From contig NZ_CAKMMP010000002.1 of the NCBI RefSeq assembly GCF_927798175.1, positions 186,001-250,000 on the forward strand: a stretch of DNA of 64,000 bases, in the 5' to 3' direction. Position 1 is the stretch's first letter. Each line of letters starts with the position of its first letter. Positions 44,862-53,381 of this stretch are shown here, in pieces. Made by a program: the position numbers and the translations under genes. The notes beneath the pieces are model-generated. The model ran no database searches. It was given only the letters and a program-made list of their open reading frames with translations, and was not told where the DNA came from. Source of the DNA: Paenibacillus sp. JJ-223. GTDB taxonomy: Bacteria; Bacillota; Bacilli; Paenibacillales; Paenibacillaceae.

Positions 44862-46928
44862 TTGTCACGCAGCTCACTCGGCCGGTTTCTAAGCGGACCG
44901 TTCATCTTATTCACCGTGATCATGATGATCAAGAGCTCTCTCGCCTGGATCGTGATCTTCGACGATATTCCGGTATGGAAGCCCTTGTTGACCGAATTGC
45001 CGCTCATCTGGATCTGCTTCTGCCTGATCGAATGGTTTGCGGCTAAACGGCGCATGTGGGCGTACCTCGGATTGGATTTGCTCCTGTCCGGCATTTTTTT
45101 TGCAGCCATTATGTATTACAAATATTACGGGGTCATCGTCAATTACCATGCCCTGGCGCAAGTCAACCAAGTCACTGCGGTGAAGAGCAGCATGTTCTCC
45201 CTGCTTGATCCGTATTATCTGTTTATTTTCACCGATATTATCGTCATCGGAGGCATCCTGATCCGTCGTCGCATCCGGCATGGAGGCCTTGAACTCCCGG
45301 GGCGCATTCCGCTTGAGAAGCGTACCCGGAGACGGATTGCGTCCGTCATTCTCGTGCTCTCCTTAGTCGTTTGCTTGCTCAACATTTATCCCAATCGGGC
45401 TAGCATGAACGAGCTTATCCAGGCTGAACAGATGGGCATTCTCGGGTATGAGGCATTTACGATTCTGGCGGATCGGCCGAAAAAACCCGTCCCGCTGGAG
45501 GCGATCGACCAGAACGCCGTGAACGAGCTCAAGCAGACAACGAGCGTGCCTGCCGTCGTGGAAGCCGGCGCAGCCAAAGGCCGTAATGTCATCGTGCTGC
45601 AGTTGGAGTCATTCCAGAACTTCCTGATCGGGCTGGAAGTGGATGGGCAGGAAGTGACTCCGAATTTGAACGAATTGGCACGGAAAAGCCTGTATTTCCC
45701 GAATTTCTACCAACAGGTGGGACAGGGAAATACGTCGGATGCCGAATTTGTGGTGAATACGTCGTTTTATATTCCCCCAAACGGAGCCGCTTCAACAGTC
45801 TATGCCAGTAAAGAACTGCCCAGCCTGCCCAGACTGATGGGGGCAAACGGTTACCAGACGGCGACATTCCACACCAATGACGTTCATTTCTGGAACCGGG
45901 ATCAGCTGTATCAAGCGCTAGGATTCGACCATTATTATGATTTGAAATATTTCGGAACGGAGGACACGGTTGCTTTCTCCGCATCAGATGAGGTGTTATA
46001 CGCCAAAACGCTGGATAAACTGGAGGAAATGCAAGCTTCAGGATCTCCTTTTTACGCACAGGTCATCTCTATGTCGGCGCACCATCCTTATGAATTGCCT
46101 GAACGAAAGGTCGATATGACCCTTCCCGAACGATTCAAAAATACGCTGCCCGGCAACTACCTGGTGTCCCAGCATTATGCAGACAAGGCTGTGGGGACTT
46201 TCATCGAGGGACTGAAGCAGCGCGGATTGTGGGATAACAGCCTGCTCGTCGTATACGGTGATCACCTCGGCCTTCCGATCTACTCGCTCGACAAAGACGA
46301 CAAAGCGCTCATGAAAGAGATCTACGGCCGCGAATATACGTCTGCGGACATGATCAACATTCCGCTGATCATCTCTTCGCCGGGCGTGGCGCCGGGAACG
46401 CAGCTCGGACAGATCGGCGGCCAGGTCGACATTCTGCCAACGATTGCCGGACTGACGGGTTTGTCCTTGGAGAATCAGCTGCACTTCGGGCAAGATCTGC
46501 TGAGGGAAGGCGGCAACCTGCTGCCGGAGCGTTATTATTTGCCTTCCGGATCGGTGCTGAACGATGCGTCATTGTTTATTCCGAAAACCGGGTATGGGGA
46601 CGGCACCCATTATTCTTTGGAAGAAGCTGCGGCGAGAAACATGCTTGCGCTGAAACCGGCCGTGGATGACTCCGCACAAGATGAAGCCACTCCGGCCATG
46701 GTGAATGGCAATGCTGAGGAAGGTAACACTAAAGACGTTCATGCTGCTGATACCGTAAAAGCGGAGGATCAAACAGAGGATCATCAGCCAGAGACTGCTC
46801 AGGACGAGAATTCATCGGCAGCTTCCACGCCGTACATCACCAAAGAACAATATGAACGGGCACTGGAACTCATTCATTTGTCCAATAGTTATCTGAGCCA
46901 GCTCCCGGACCGAAATCAAGATCAATAA
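44862..46928 (+). CDS. LTA synthase family sulfatase-fold membrane protein
   Basis: A 688-residue protein: five membrane helices in the first 180 residues, then an extracellular sulfatase-like domain (about residues 240-560). The catalytic Thr is in GQGNTSDAEF, the metal site includes VVYGDHLG, and substrate-side HNDVHFWNRD fits the LtaS/YfnI/YqgS family, which polymerises glycerol-phosphate on lipid anchors. The start is TTG at 44862 behind AAGGCGG. The last 110 residues are acidic and low in complexity (DEATPAMVNGNAEEG..), then a short helix; this tail is unusual. Confidence 0.9.
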   Translation: MSRSSLGRFLSGPFILFTVIMMIKSSLAWIVIFDDIPVWKPLLTELPLIWICFCLIEWFAAKRRMWAYLGLDLLLSGIFFAAIMYYKYYGVIVNYHALAQVNQVTAVKSSMFSLLDPYYLFIFTDIIVIGGILIRRRIRHGGLELPGRIPLEKRTRRRIASVILVLSLVVCLLNIYPNRASMNELIQAEQMGILGYEAFTILADRPKKPVPLEAIDQNAVNELKQTTSVPAVVEAGAAKGRNVIVLQLESFQNFLIGLEVDGQEVTPNLNELARKSLYFPNFYQQVGQGNTSDAEFVVNTSFYIPPNGAASTVYASKELPSLPRLMGANGYQTATFHTNDVHFWNRDQLYQALGFDHYYDLKYFGTEDTVAFSASDEVLYAKTLDKLEEMQASGSPFYAQVISMSAHHPYELPERKVDMTLPERFKNTLPGNYLVSQHYADKAVGTFIEGLKQRGLWDNSLLVVYGDHLGLPIYSLDKDDKALMKEIYGREYTSADMINIPLIISSPGVAPGTQLGQIGGQVDILPTIAGLTGLSLENQLHFGQDLLREGGNLLPERYYLPSGSVLNDASLFIPKTGYGDGTHYSLEEAAARNMLALKPAVDDSAQDEATPAMVNGNAEEGNTKDVHAADTVKAEDQTEDHQPETAQDENSSAASTPYITKEQYERALELIHLSNSYLSQLPDRNQDQ

Positions 46929-46995
46929 CGCCATTATTCAATCTATATAAACCGCACTAATCATTCACACTAGGGCAATGCGAGTGCAGTACCAT

Positions 46996-47147
46996 CTTCC
47001 GATCGCTGTTATCCCCAGATTTTTTGGATTCCCCTTTTCTAAGGGGAAAATCCGGTGATAAGCCTATGCTTCCGATGCAGCTTTCTTTCAGAAAGCTTTT
47101 AGAACGCTTTGCTTCTCCAGATTGGTTCTGCCTCTTCGTTAACGTGT
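46996..47147. repeat. Dispersed intergenic element, copy 2 (structured)
   Basis: Two related half-units begin with CTTCCGAT at 46996 and 47069. The second ends with an 18-base block (47114-47131) and CGTTAACGTGT (47137-47147) shared with the element at 16836-16903. The first folds into TTATC/GATAA around a CCCCTT-AAGGGG hairpin, the second contains the perfect AGCTTTCT-TTC-AGAAAGCT hairpin. It lies between the sulfatase gene and a terminator at 47187. No protein-coding gene is credible in 46929-47280. Confidence 0.6.
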
Positions 47148-47186
47148 GTTTGTTTTTTGCGGTTTATATATTCATGAAATGTCGAA

Positions 47187-47232
47187 AGCCCGCAGACGCG
47201 GGTCCGGTGACGGACTGCTCTGCGGGCTATTT
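47187..47232. terminator. Intrinsic terminator
   Basis: Arms AGCCCGCAGA and TCTGCGGGCT with an inner GTCCG-GTGA-CGGAC hairpin, followed by ATTTT on the plus strand and TTTC on the minus strand. It can end the sulfatase transcript or a non-coding RNA from the repeat, and the acetyltransferase gene from the other side. Confidence 0.8.
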
Positions 47233-47280
47233 TGTGTTAAGAACGGCTACTCTATGTTGCTCATCGTCTCATACAATGAA

Positions 47281-47952
47281 TTACAACGGCAGCAGGGACA
47301 CCTTGTTCCGTTCCGACAGCTTTGCCGCCATGTCCAGCCATTCCTGCGGTTTGTTCGGCAGTACGGCATAGTACCGGTTCAGGAAATCGTACACCAGGCT
47401 TGCCGGGAGCTCGGCCAGCTCCTCGTCGCCAGGCATGAAGCATAGATCCAATCCTCCCACCGCTTCGCCGTCTCCCTGCCAGGACGGATGAACATACGGG
47501 AAGTCGATCCGTTTGTATCCGAGGTGCGACAGCACCTCGCGGCGTACGTAAGGGTCCATCGGTTTAATGCCGCCGAACGAATGATCCTGGCTCAGGTACG
47601 GGTTGTAGATTTCGGCAAACATGCCGAACAGCTCTTTGCCGTTCGCTGCAGCGAGTGCCTGCAGGTCACGCTTCCGGTGGTTGGCCAGAAATGCGCCAAT
47701 GCCAAGTCCTTCGCGGCCGATGATCGTGAAGTCGGTCATGGCCACGTTCCAGTCCTCGTAATAGCGATATTCGGTCGCACCTACAACCTGTCCTTCATGA
47801 ACCGCCACGAATACGCGGATGCCCGGGTCTTCCAGCGGTTCCTTCCACAGCGGGAAGTCAAGCACTTCCTCAGGCGGGAAAATCTCCTTCATCAGGTTGT
47901 GCATCTGGGCGAACAGCGGGTCTTCAATCGATGTAATTCGTTGATATTCCAT
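47281..47952 (-). CDS. GNAT-like N-acetyltransferase
   Basis: A 223-residue protein with the GNAT core: RVFVAVHEGQVVGATEYRYY as strands 3-4 and REGLGIGAFLANHRKRDL in the acetyl-CoA-binding position, although the usual RxxGxG/A loop is degenerate. The C-terminal half has aromatic-rich segments not seen in small GNATs. AAGGAGG precedes the ATG. Acceptor unknown. Divergence from typical loops makes the exact family uncertain. Confidence 0.75.
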   Translation of the reverse strand: MEYQRITSIEDPLFAQMHNLMKEIFPPEEVLDFPLWKEPLEDPGIRVFVAVHEGQVVGATEYRYYEDWNVAMTDFTIIGREGLGIGAFLANHRKRDLQALAAANGKELFGMFAEIYNPYLSQDHSFGGIKPMDPYVRREVLSHLGYKRIDFPYVHPSWQGDGEAVGGLDLCFMPGDEELAELPASLVYDFLNRYYAVLPNKPQEWLDMAAKLSERNKVSLLPL

Positions 47953-48098
47953 GATGACGGCCTCCTTATCATTTACATGCTTTTGAATGAATGATTGTTA
48001 AACGGAGCCACTGCGTGGTCAGAAACATCTTCCGATCGTTATCGTATAAATGTCCAATTCAACCAAGAATCGTTGACTTAAAAGTACTTTGCCGCACG

Positions 48099-48788
48099 TT
48101 ACTTGAACGGATTGCGCCACTCCATCAGGGCGGCATAGTTGCAGGACTCCTCGTCGTCCAAATAGTCCGCCGCAACGCCCACGGGCATTCGCCCGCAGCG
48201 CAAAAGGAACGAGACGACCGGATCGCGAAGCTCTCCCGCGGTTACGCTCTCCAGGTACGCTTCTGCCGACATCTGTCCGGCAACGAGATGATACCCCGGC
48301 ATCCGGCCTGCGCCCAGCAAGCGGTCCATCCCTTGAGCGATCACCAGATGGTACATCGCCTGCATCATAAGCTGGGCCAGCCCCCATTTGCGATACTTGG
48401 GACGAACGCAAAGATCGACGATATATAACGTATTGCCATCCGGCTGATGATTGCGAATATAACCGTCATCCGTCACTTCGGCCCAGGTATGCTGCGCCGG
48501 GTGATCAGGGTCCCAGTTCATGCGCAGCGACGTCATTGATCCTGCCAGCTCGCCATCCACTTCGATACATATGGCTCCGTGAGGATAATGCGCAATGTGG
48601 CTGGTGAGCTGCTCATGGTTCCACAGCAGCTCCTCCGGGTATGGCGGCGGGAAACTCTCCGCCTGAATGCGGATCAGCTCGTCGAAGTCGGCTGCGGCAT
48701 AGCTGCGAATGACGGCCTTGGCCGGTCTGCCGTTCCGATCCGGGCCGGCAATGTACATCTCTTTCCGATACAAGCCATGCTGAGCCAT
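48099..48788 (-). CDS. GNAT family N-acetyltransferase next to a nitrilase
   Basis: A 229-residue acetyltransferase with FDELIRIQAESFPPPYPEEL at the start and the acetyl-CoA region VRPKYRKWGLAQLMMQAMY (about residues 135-153). ATG at 48788 follows AAAGGGGG by 7 bases. It is directly behind a carbon-nitrogen hydrolase gene (35-base gap). In Bacillus the YhcX protein joins a GNAT domain and a nitrilase domain in one chain, so these two genes look like the split form and probably act together. Substrate unknown. Confidence 0.87.
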   Translation of the reverse strand: MAQHGLYRKEMYIAGPDRNGRPAKAVIRSYAAADFDELIRIQAESFPPPYPEELLWNHEQLTSHIAHYPHGAICIEVDGELAGSMTSLRMNWDPDHPAQHTWAEVTDDGYIRNHQPDGNTLYIVDLCVRPKYRKWGLAQLMMQAMYHLVIAQGMDRLLGAGRMPGYHLVAGQMSAEAYLESVTAGELRDPVVSFLLRCGRMPVGVAADYLDDEESCNYAALMEWRNPFK

Positions 48789-48823
48789 CGCTGAACCCCC
48801 TTTCTGCCATAATCGAAGCACGT

Positions 48824-49681
48824 TTATTTCCAATCGGTGTACAGATCGGTACGACGGTCGCGCCATGTGGTAACCGAACCGCGTTCGCGCACCTCATACA
48901 GCAGATCAAGATCAAGGTCAGCCGTTACGAGCATGTCGTCATTGATTTCCCCTTCGGCCAAAATGCCGCGCGGCGGAAACGGTACGTCGTTCGGCGTAAT
49001 AATCGCGGCTTGACCATAATTGGCCCGCATGAAGTCAACCGTTTTCAGGCTGCCCACCGTTCCGGTGAGTACAACATAGACCTGGTTCTCCACCGCACGC
49101 GCGTGGCTCGTATAACGGACGCGATAGAAGCCATGACGGTCATCCGTGCAGGATGGGCAGAAAATGACGTCAGCCCCTTTCGCCTTCGCCATGCGTACGA
49201 TTTCCGGAAATTCAATATCATAACAAGTCAGCATCGCAATCCGGCCTTTATCCGTGTCGAACACCTCAAGCCCTTCGCCAGGCGCCATGTTCCATTCATC
49301 CACTTCCGTAGGTGTAATGTGGATTTTGGCTTGGCGCGCGATGCGGCCGTCCGGATAGAACAGGTGAGCCGTGTTGTACAGCTTGCCTTCACGGCGGATG
49401 ACATGTGTTCCCCCGATGAGGTGCATGCCATACTTCGCCGCCAGCGACGTAAACAACTGTTCATACTGGTCCGTGAAATCCGGCAAGTCCTCAATGGTCA
49501 GTGCGTTACCCTGCTCATCCCCGATGGACATTAACTGCGTGGTAAAAAACTCGGGAAACAGCACGAATTCAGTGCCGAATTCGCTGGCTGCCCGTATGTA
49601 ATGCTCGGACTGAGCAGCAAATTGCTCGAACGAGCCGATCGTTTCCAAATGGTATTGCACAGCGGATACCCGCAGTTTCAT
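48824..49681 (-). CDS. Carbon-nitrogen hydrolase (nitrilase superfamily)
   Basis: A 285-residue nitrilase-fold amidohydrolase. The Glu-Lys-Cys triad is visible: Glu in VLFPEFFTT (about residue 43), Lys in RQAKIHITPTE (about 114) and Cys in AMLTCYDIEFPE (about 147). ATG at 49681 follows GGAGG. It heads a two-gene operon with a GNAT acetyltransferase. Family members cleave amides such as omega-amides or N-carbamoyl compounds; the exact substrate is open. Confidence 0.92.
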   Translation of the reverse strand: MKLRVSAVQYHLETIGSFEQFAAQSEHYIRAASEFGTEFVLFPEFFTTQLMSIGDEQGNALTIEDLPDFTDQYEQLFTSLAAKYGMHLIGGTHVIRREGKLYNTAHLFYPDGRIARQAKIHITPTEVDEWNMAPGEGLEVFDTDKGRIAMLTCYDIEFPEIVRMAKAKGADVIFCPSCTDDRHGFYRVRYTSHARAVENQVYVVLTGTVGSLKTVDFMRANYGQAAIITPNDVPFPPRGILAEGEINDDMLVTADLDLDLLYEVRERGSVTTWRDRRTDLYTDWK

Positions 49682-49742
49682 CGAACAAACACCTCCACCA
49701 TAGTCTGATTTCATTTTACCAATGAAACCGTGATATTCCTAA

Positions 49743-50624
49743 TCATTTCAGCTTCGATTGCGTAAACGAAATCCACTCCCTCGCGGCAAACGAAAGATAA
49801 CGATCTTTGCGCCAGATCATGCCCAGCTGCCAAGGAATAACGGGCTCTTCCACGGACATGATCCGCACGCGCATATGGTCCACCTCGCGGCAGATCGTTT
49901 CCGGCAGCAGCGCCACTCCCAAATTGGCAGCCACCATCGAACTAAGCAGGTCCCACTGCGAGCTCTCATAGACGACGCGCGGCTGGAATCCCGCTCCCTG
50001 GCAGGCAGCGATAATCCGGTCGTGCAGCGCGAAGTCCTCCCTGAACAGCACGAAAGCATCATGCTCCAGTTCGCGCAGCGCAACCGTCCCCTTGTCGGCA
50101 AGCGGATGGGAAGGATGTACGAGCAGGTTCAGCTTTTCCTCCACGAATACGAAGTGATCGAGCACCTCGTCCACCGTGGGCAGCACGGCCACACCGATAT
50201 CCAGCGCACCGCTGATCACGTCGGCCTCCACTTTTTTCGCGCCGTCTTCGAACAGTTCGATGGTCACTTGGGGAAATGCCTTGTGAAACTCGCCAATAAT
50301 CATCGGGAAAAAGCTGGATCCCACCATCGGTGGCAGACCGATGCGCAAATGTCCCTTCTTCAGGTTCATCAGATCGTCCAATTCCGACGACAAGCTGCGG
50401 AACGACTTTTCGATTTCCTGCGCCTGACGGAAGAACACATGGCCCGCATCGGTCAACTCCACCCTTTTGCCGTAACGATCAAACAAGATCACGCCGAGCT
50501 CGTCCTCCAGGCTTTTTACCGTTTTGCTGATCGTGGGCTGTGTGATAAACAGCACTTCTGCCGCCTTGGTGAAGCTCTGCTGTCTCGCTACCTCGAGAAA
50601 ATATTGCAAATGGCGAATATCCAT
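49743..50624 (-). CDS. cidR: LysR family regulator, CidR-like
   Basis: A 293-residue LysR regulator: helix-turn-helix at about residues 3-60 (QQSFTKAAEVLFITQPTISKTVKSLE) and an effector-binding domain at about 90-290. It is divergent from cidA-cidB, the arrangement of B. subtilis ywbI-ywbHG and staphylococcal cidR-cidABC, where CidR activates in response to acetate or pyruvate overflow. Assignment rests on context as much as on sequence. Confidence 0.85.
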   Translation of the reverse strand: MDIRHLQYFLEVARQQSFTKAAEVLFITQPTISKTVKSLEDELGVILFDRYGKRVELTDAGHVFFRQAQEIEKSFRSLSSELDDLMNLKKGHLRIGLPPMVGSSFFPMIIGEFHKAFPQVTIELFEDGAKKVEADVISGALDIGVAVLPTVDEVLDHFVFVEEKLNLLVHPSHPLADKGTVALRELEHDAFVLFREDFALHDRIIAACQGAGFQPRVVYESSQWDLLSSMVAANLGVALLPETICREVDHMRVRIMSVEEPVIPWQLGMIWRKDRYLSFAAREWISFTQSKLK

Positions 50625-50665
50625 CGTAATATGCCCACCCCTTCCATAGATAAATGGAATGATAA

Positions 50666-50678
50666 ATATTCTTAATAT
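50666..50678. promoter_or_regulatory. Possible CidR binding site
   Basis: ATATT-CTT-AATAT, a 13-base palindrome fitting the LysR T-N11-A rule, 42 bases before the cidR start and 113 before cidA. The cidA promoter itself is not clear. Confidence 0.35.
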
Positions 50679-50790
50679 GCATTTTACTCATGAAAGATGT
50701 CGCTGTAAAATTTGAAATGACAAAGCTTTATTACTTTCATTTTTCATAACAAACATGTTCTTCATTCACATATTCAAAGGAGGGTTTACC

Positions 50791-51162
50791 GTGAAAAAAT
50801 GGGGCATTGGCATCGTGCAGGTTGCGCTGCTCATGGTGTTCTCGCTCGGGATGGACCAATTGGCCCGAGTTCTCCATCTGCCCGTCCCGGGATCGATCCT
50901 CGGCATGGTGATCCTGTTCCTTCTGCTCCAGGCCGGCGTCGTGAAGCTGCGCTGGATCGAGGTTGGCGCGGGCTGGCTCCTGGGCGAGCTGCTGCTGTTT
51001 TTCATTCCGTCGGCCGTAGGCATCATGAATTACGTGCCGATGCTGGAACAGGACGGATTGCAAATTTTGTTCATCGTGCTGTTAAGCACGTTTCTGGTGA
51101 TGGCCTGCACGGGTCTCGTCGCCAGCCGAATCGCCAAAAGAAAGGAGCGTCATACGGGATGA
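50791..51162 (+). CDS. cidA: CidA/LrgA family holin-like protein
   Basis: A 123-residue protein with four membrane helices and the family segment LPVPGSILGMVILFLLL, followed by a charged end (SRIAKRKERHTG). The GTG start at 50791 has AAAGGAGGG. CidA-type proteins form holin-like oligomers tied to murein hydrolase release or metabolite export. It overlaps cidB by 4 bases. Confidence 0.92.
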   Translation: MKKWGIGIVQVALLMVFSLGMDQLARVLHLPVPGSILGMVILFLLLQAGVVKLRWIEVGAGWLLGELLLFFIPSAVGIMNYVPMLEQDGLQILFIVLLSTFLVMACTGLVASRIAKRKERHTG

Positions 51163-51839
51163 TCGGATTTCTTTGCTTGCTGCTCACGGTCGGCATTTAC
51201 TGGATCGCCAAACGCATGTACCGCAGTCTGCCCAAAGTATATTTGTCACCGCTGCTCATCACACCGCTGATTGTCACGCTGGTGCTCATCGCTACAGGCA
51301 CCAATTATGAAACGTACAGCATGGGCGGCAAATGGCTGAGCCTTTTGCTTCAACCGGCTACCGTTGCCTTCGCCGTTCCGTTATATACGTTTTTCCATGT
51401 GCTCAAAAAACACGTCTCGGAGATCGTCTTCAGCGTCATGACGGGCTCCGTGGTCGCGGTGTTGTCCTCGGCCCTGCTGGCCAAGCTGCTGCACCTCGAC
51501 GCCGGGCTTGTACACAGCCTGATTCCGAGATCGATCACCACGCCGATTGCGATGAACGTCTCGGCCACCATCGGCGGCATTCCGGCCGTTACGGCCGTAT
51601 TTGTCATCATGACCGGCTTGCTCGGCGCCACCATCGGCCCGTCCATCGTAAAAATGCTGCGCATCGAAGGCGAAATTGCCCGCGGCACGCTGCTTGGGAC
51701 CGGGGCCCACGGCACGGGAACGTCCAAAGCGTTCGAATTCAGCTCGCTGACGGGCACCATCTCCAGCATCTCCATGGTGCTCGCCGCCTTATTCACCTTG
51801 GCAGTGGCCCCCCTGCTCTCCAAGCTTATTTTTCCGTAA
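51159..51839 (+). CDS. cidB: CidB/LrgB family membrane protein
   Basis: A 226-residue membrane protein with about seven helices and the LrgB hallmark LLGTGAHGTGTSKAFEF near residue 185, plus PRSITTPIAMNVS. ATG at 51159 overlaps the cidA stop (ATGA), which gives coupled translation. The same frame stays open far upstream through cidA; that part is a shadow. CidB acts with CidA; recent work on plant and bacterial relatives points to glycolate or pyruvate transport. Confidence 0.92.
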   Translation: MIGFLCLLLTVGIYWIAKRMYRSLPKVYLSPLLITPLIVTLVLIATGTNYETYSMGGKWLSLLLQPATVAFAVPLYTFFHVLKKHVSEIVFSVMTGSVVAVLSSALLAKLLHLDAGLVHSLIPRSITTPIAMNVSATIGGIPAVTAVFVIMTGLLGATIGPSIVKMLRIEGEIARGTLLGTGAHGTGTSKAFEFSSLTGTISSISMVLAALFTLAVAPLLSKLIFP

Positions 51840-51949
51840 TATAATAGATGGAATTATCCCTTTTTTTTGAAATATAATTGTTGTAATAAAGCCCTTTCTT
51901 CCTTACAATAAGGACAGGTTTTCAAAGTTAATATTGCGGGGGAGATGCG

Positions 51950-52459
51950 ATGAAAAGAACCGGAATGAAGAGATCTCTGGACCGCCTTGGACGAATTGTC
52001 CTTCCCAAAGAAATGCGGGATACGATGGAAATCCATATCGGCGATCCTCTTGAATTTTTCATTGAAGGGAAAGAGTTGATTTTAAGAAAGTACAAATCGA
52101 CATTGTGTGTGTTTTGCGGAAACCTGGATACAGAAATGTATTTCAAAGAGCAATTCATCTGCCGGACCTGTGCAACTCAATTAAAACACCCGGAAGACAC
52201 TCCCGAATGGTTCGTTCCTCAACCGAAAAAATCTCCTGCATCCGCGGAGCGTCCTGCTTCCGAATCCGCCCGAGCCGCTTCATCCAATTCGGACGAGAAA
52301 GCCGGCAACGAGTATCCGGACCTGCGGCCCAAAACGGCCCGCATGCTGCAGCAAATGAGAGAAATCGTTGAACAGCATCCCGGCCTGGCCCAGCAGCAAA
52401 TTGCAGAGAAGCTTGGCATCAGCCAAGGACGCGTCTCCCAATTAAAGAAACTGCTATAA
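51950..52459 (+). CDS. AbrB-type regulator with zinc-ribbon-like middle and C-terminal HTH
   Basis: A 169-residue protein. Residues 1-50 are an AbrB swapped-hairpin domain (MKRSLDRLGRIVLPKEMRDTM..LILRKYK). Then come two CxxC pairs, LCVFCGN and ICRTCATQ (about residues 54-78), a zinc-ribbon-like pattern replacing the AbrB C-terminal domain. A Ser/Ala/Pro linker leads to a predicted helix-turn-helix (QQQIAEKLGISQGRVSQLKKLL, residues about 146-169). Two different DNA-binding parts and a metal site in one chain are unusual. GGGGGAGA precedes the ATG. Targets unknown. Confidence 0.85.
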   Translation: MKRTGMKRSLDRLGRIVLPKEMRDTMEIHIGDPLEFFIEGKELILRKYKSTLCVFCGNLDTEMYFKEQFICRTCATQLKHPEDTPEWFVPQPKKSPASAERPASESARAASSNSDEKAGNEYPDLRPKTARMLQQMREIVEQHPGLAQQQIAEKLGISQGRVSQLKKLL

Positions 52460-52513
52460 TCGCGACATCAAAAACATATGGAGACTTCCGGGTGACCGGG
52501 ATCCCGTTGCAAG

Positions 52514-52548
52514 AGAACCCTGAATAACATGCGGGTTCTTCTTTTTTT
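52514..52548 (+). terminator. Terminator of the AbrB-type regulator gene
   Basis: Arms AGAACCC and GGGTTCT with a short loop, followed by TCTTTTTTT. Confidence 0.8.
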
Positions 52549-52560
52549 GGATCAAGCCAA

Positions 52561-52600
52561 AAAAAGAGGATTGCCGCGGATTCGGGCGTTCCTCTTTTTC
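52561..52600. terminator. Terminator of the doxX gene
   Basis: Arms AAAAAGAGGA and TCCTCTTTTT with a GC-rich loop; on the minus strand it follows the doxX stop by 15 bases and ends in T-rich sequence. Confidence 0.75.
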
Positions 52601-52614
52601 AGTGTAAAGTCATA

Positions 52615-52989
52615 TTATGAGATCGCCTGAAAAGCGTCGAGCTCCTCTTCCTCCATTTGGCGCATTCCGATCAGCAGCACAATGATATTCGCCACAAGCA
52701 GAATTGCAGGGAACCCTAAGGCCGCATATTGGCCATATATCAGATGGGTGCCCACAGCCCCAATCAGGATAAAAGTCAACAAACCGGCCGCAACCATGCG
52801 TGTACGCGGGATAAGCAGGCCCACGGCGCTCAGCAGCTCGACTGCACCGATGAGATACATCGTCCAGGCCGGATATGAAAATCCTTCGAAGGTCTGCACC
52901 ATCATCTCCGATCCGCTTACCTTGTTGAACCCCGTCATCACGAACACCCCTGTCAAAATAACCAGCGCAATATAACCCAACATTTTCAT
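52615..52989 (-). CDS. DoxX family membrane protein
   Basis: A 124-residue protein with four membrane helices and the DoxX pattern MTGFNKVSG..MMVQTFEGFSYPAW..LIGAVELLSAVGLLIP. Three in-frame ATGs lie close together; 52989 is best placed behind AGGAG (9 bases), while 52995 would be 3 bases away. It is divergent from an HxlR regulator. In B. subtilis the DoxX-like CatD is controlled by the HxlR protein CatR in response to quinones, so a thiol-reactive stress role is a fair guess. Confidence 0.85.
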   Translation of the reverse strand: MKMLGYIALVILTGVFVMTGFNKVSGSEMMVQTFEGFSYPAWTMYLIGAVELLSAVGLLIPRTRMVAAGLLTFILIGAVGTHLIYGQYAALGFPAILLVANIIVLLIGMRQMEEEELDAFQAIS

Positions 52990-53252
52990 TTCCATTCACT
53001 CCTGACGCATTATATTTGAATGTTCGAAAGCATCCTGCCAACGAAATGCATATTAAAAAGAATCTATGTAATAGCTGAGCAAACAGCTTTATTTTTAAAA
53101 CAAATTTCTAGTATCGATAATTTAGTTGGTATTATTTAATACATTGTTATATTTTTATTATTTACTTACTTTTATGAAGCGAGTATATAATAATAACATT
53201 ATTTAATCAAGTAATTTTTTGCGGAATGGTGTATAATACATACAAAAGGTAT

Positions 53253-53275
53253 GTTACAGTAATAATTGTAGTAAC
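53253..53275. promoter_or_regulatory. Imperfect palindrome in the doxX-hxlR intergenic region
   Basis: GTTAC...GTAAC outer arms with AAT-A-ATT at the centre (23 bases), after TATAAT at 53232-53237. The 392-base intergenic region is very AT-rich; it also holds TTACTTACTTTTATGAAG at 53162-53179. A site for the HxlR protein is likely somewhere here. Confidence 0.4.
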
Positions 53276-53381
53276 TCTTTATTGACTTGCTTGTCCCCTT
53301 ACCACGGTTCGAGTGACAGAAAGCCAAGCTCTTTATATATACAAATATGGATATGTCTTTACCGGAATTGAGGTGAATAGA

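Noticed and set aside
47024-47371. Frames of 99 and 115 codons in the gap behind the sulfatase gene.
   Set aside because: They cross a structured repeat and a terminator, and their products have no protein-like pattern.
50799-51158. The upstream part of the long frame that contains cidB.
   Set aside because: It runs through cidA in another frame; cidB has its own ATG overlapping the cidA stop.
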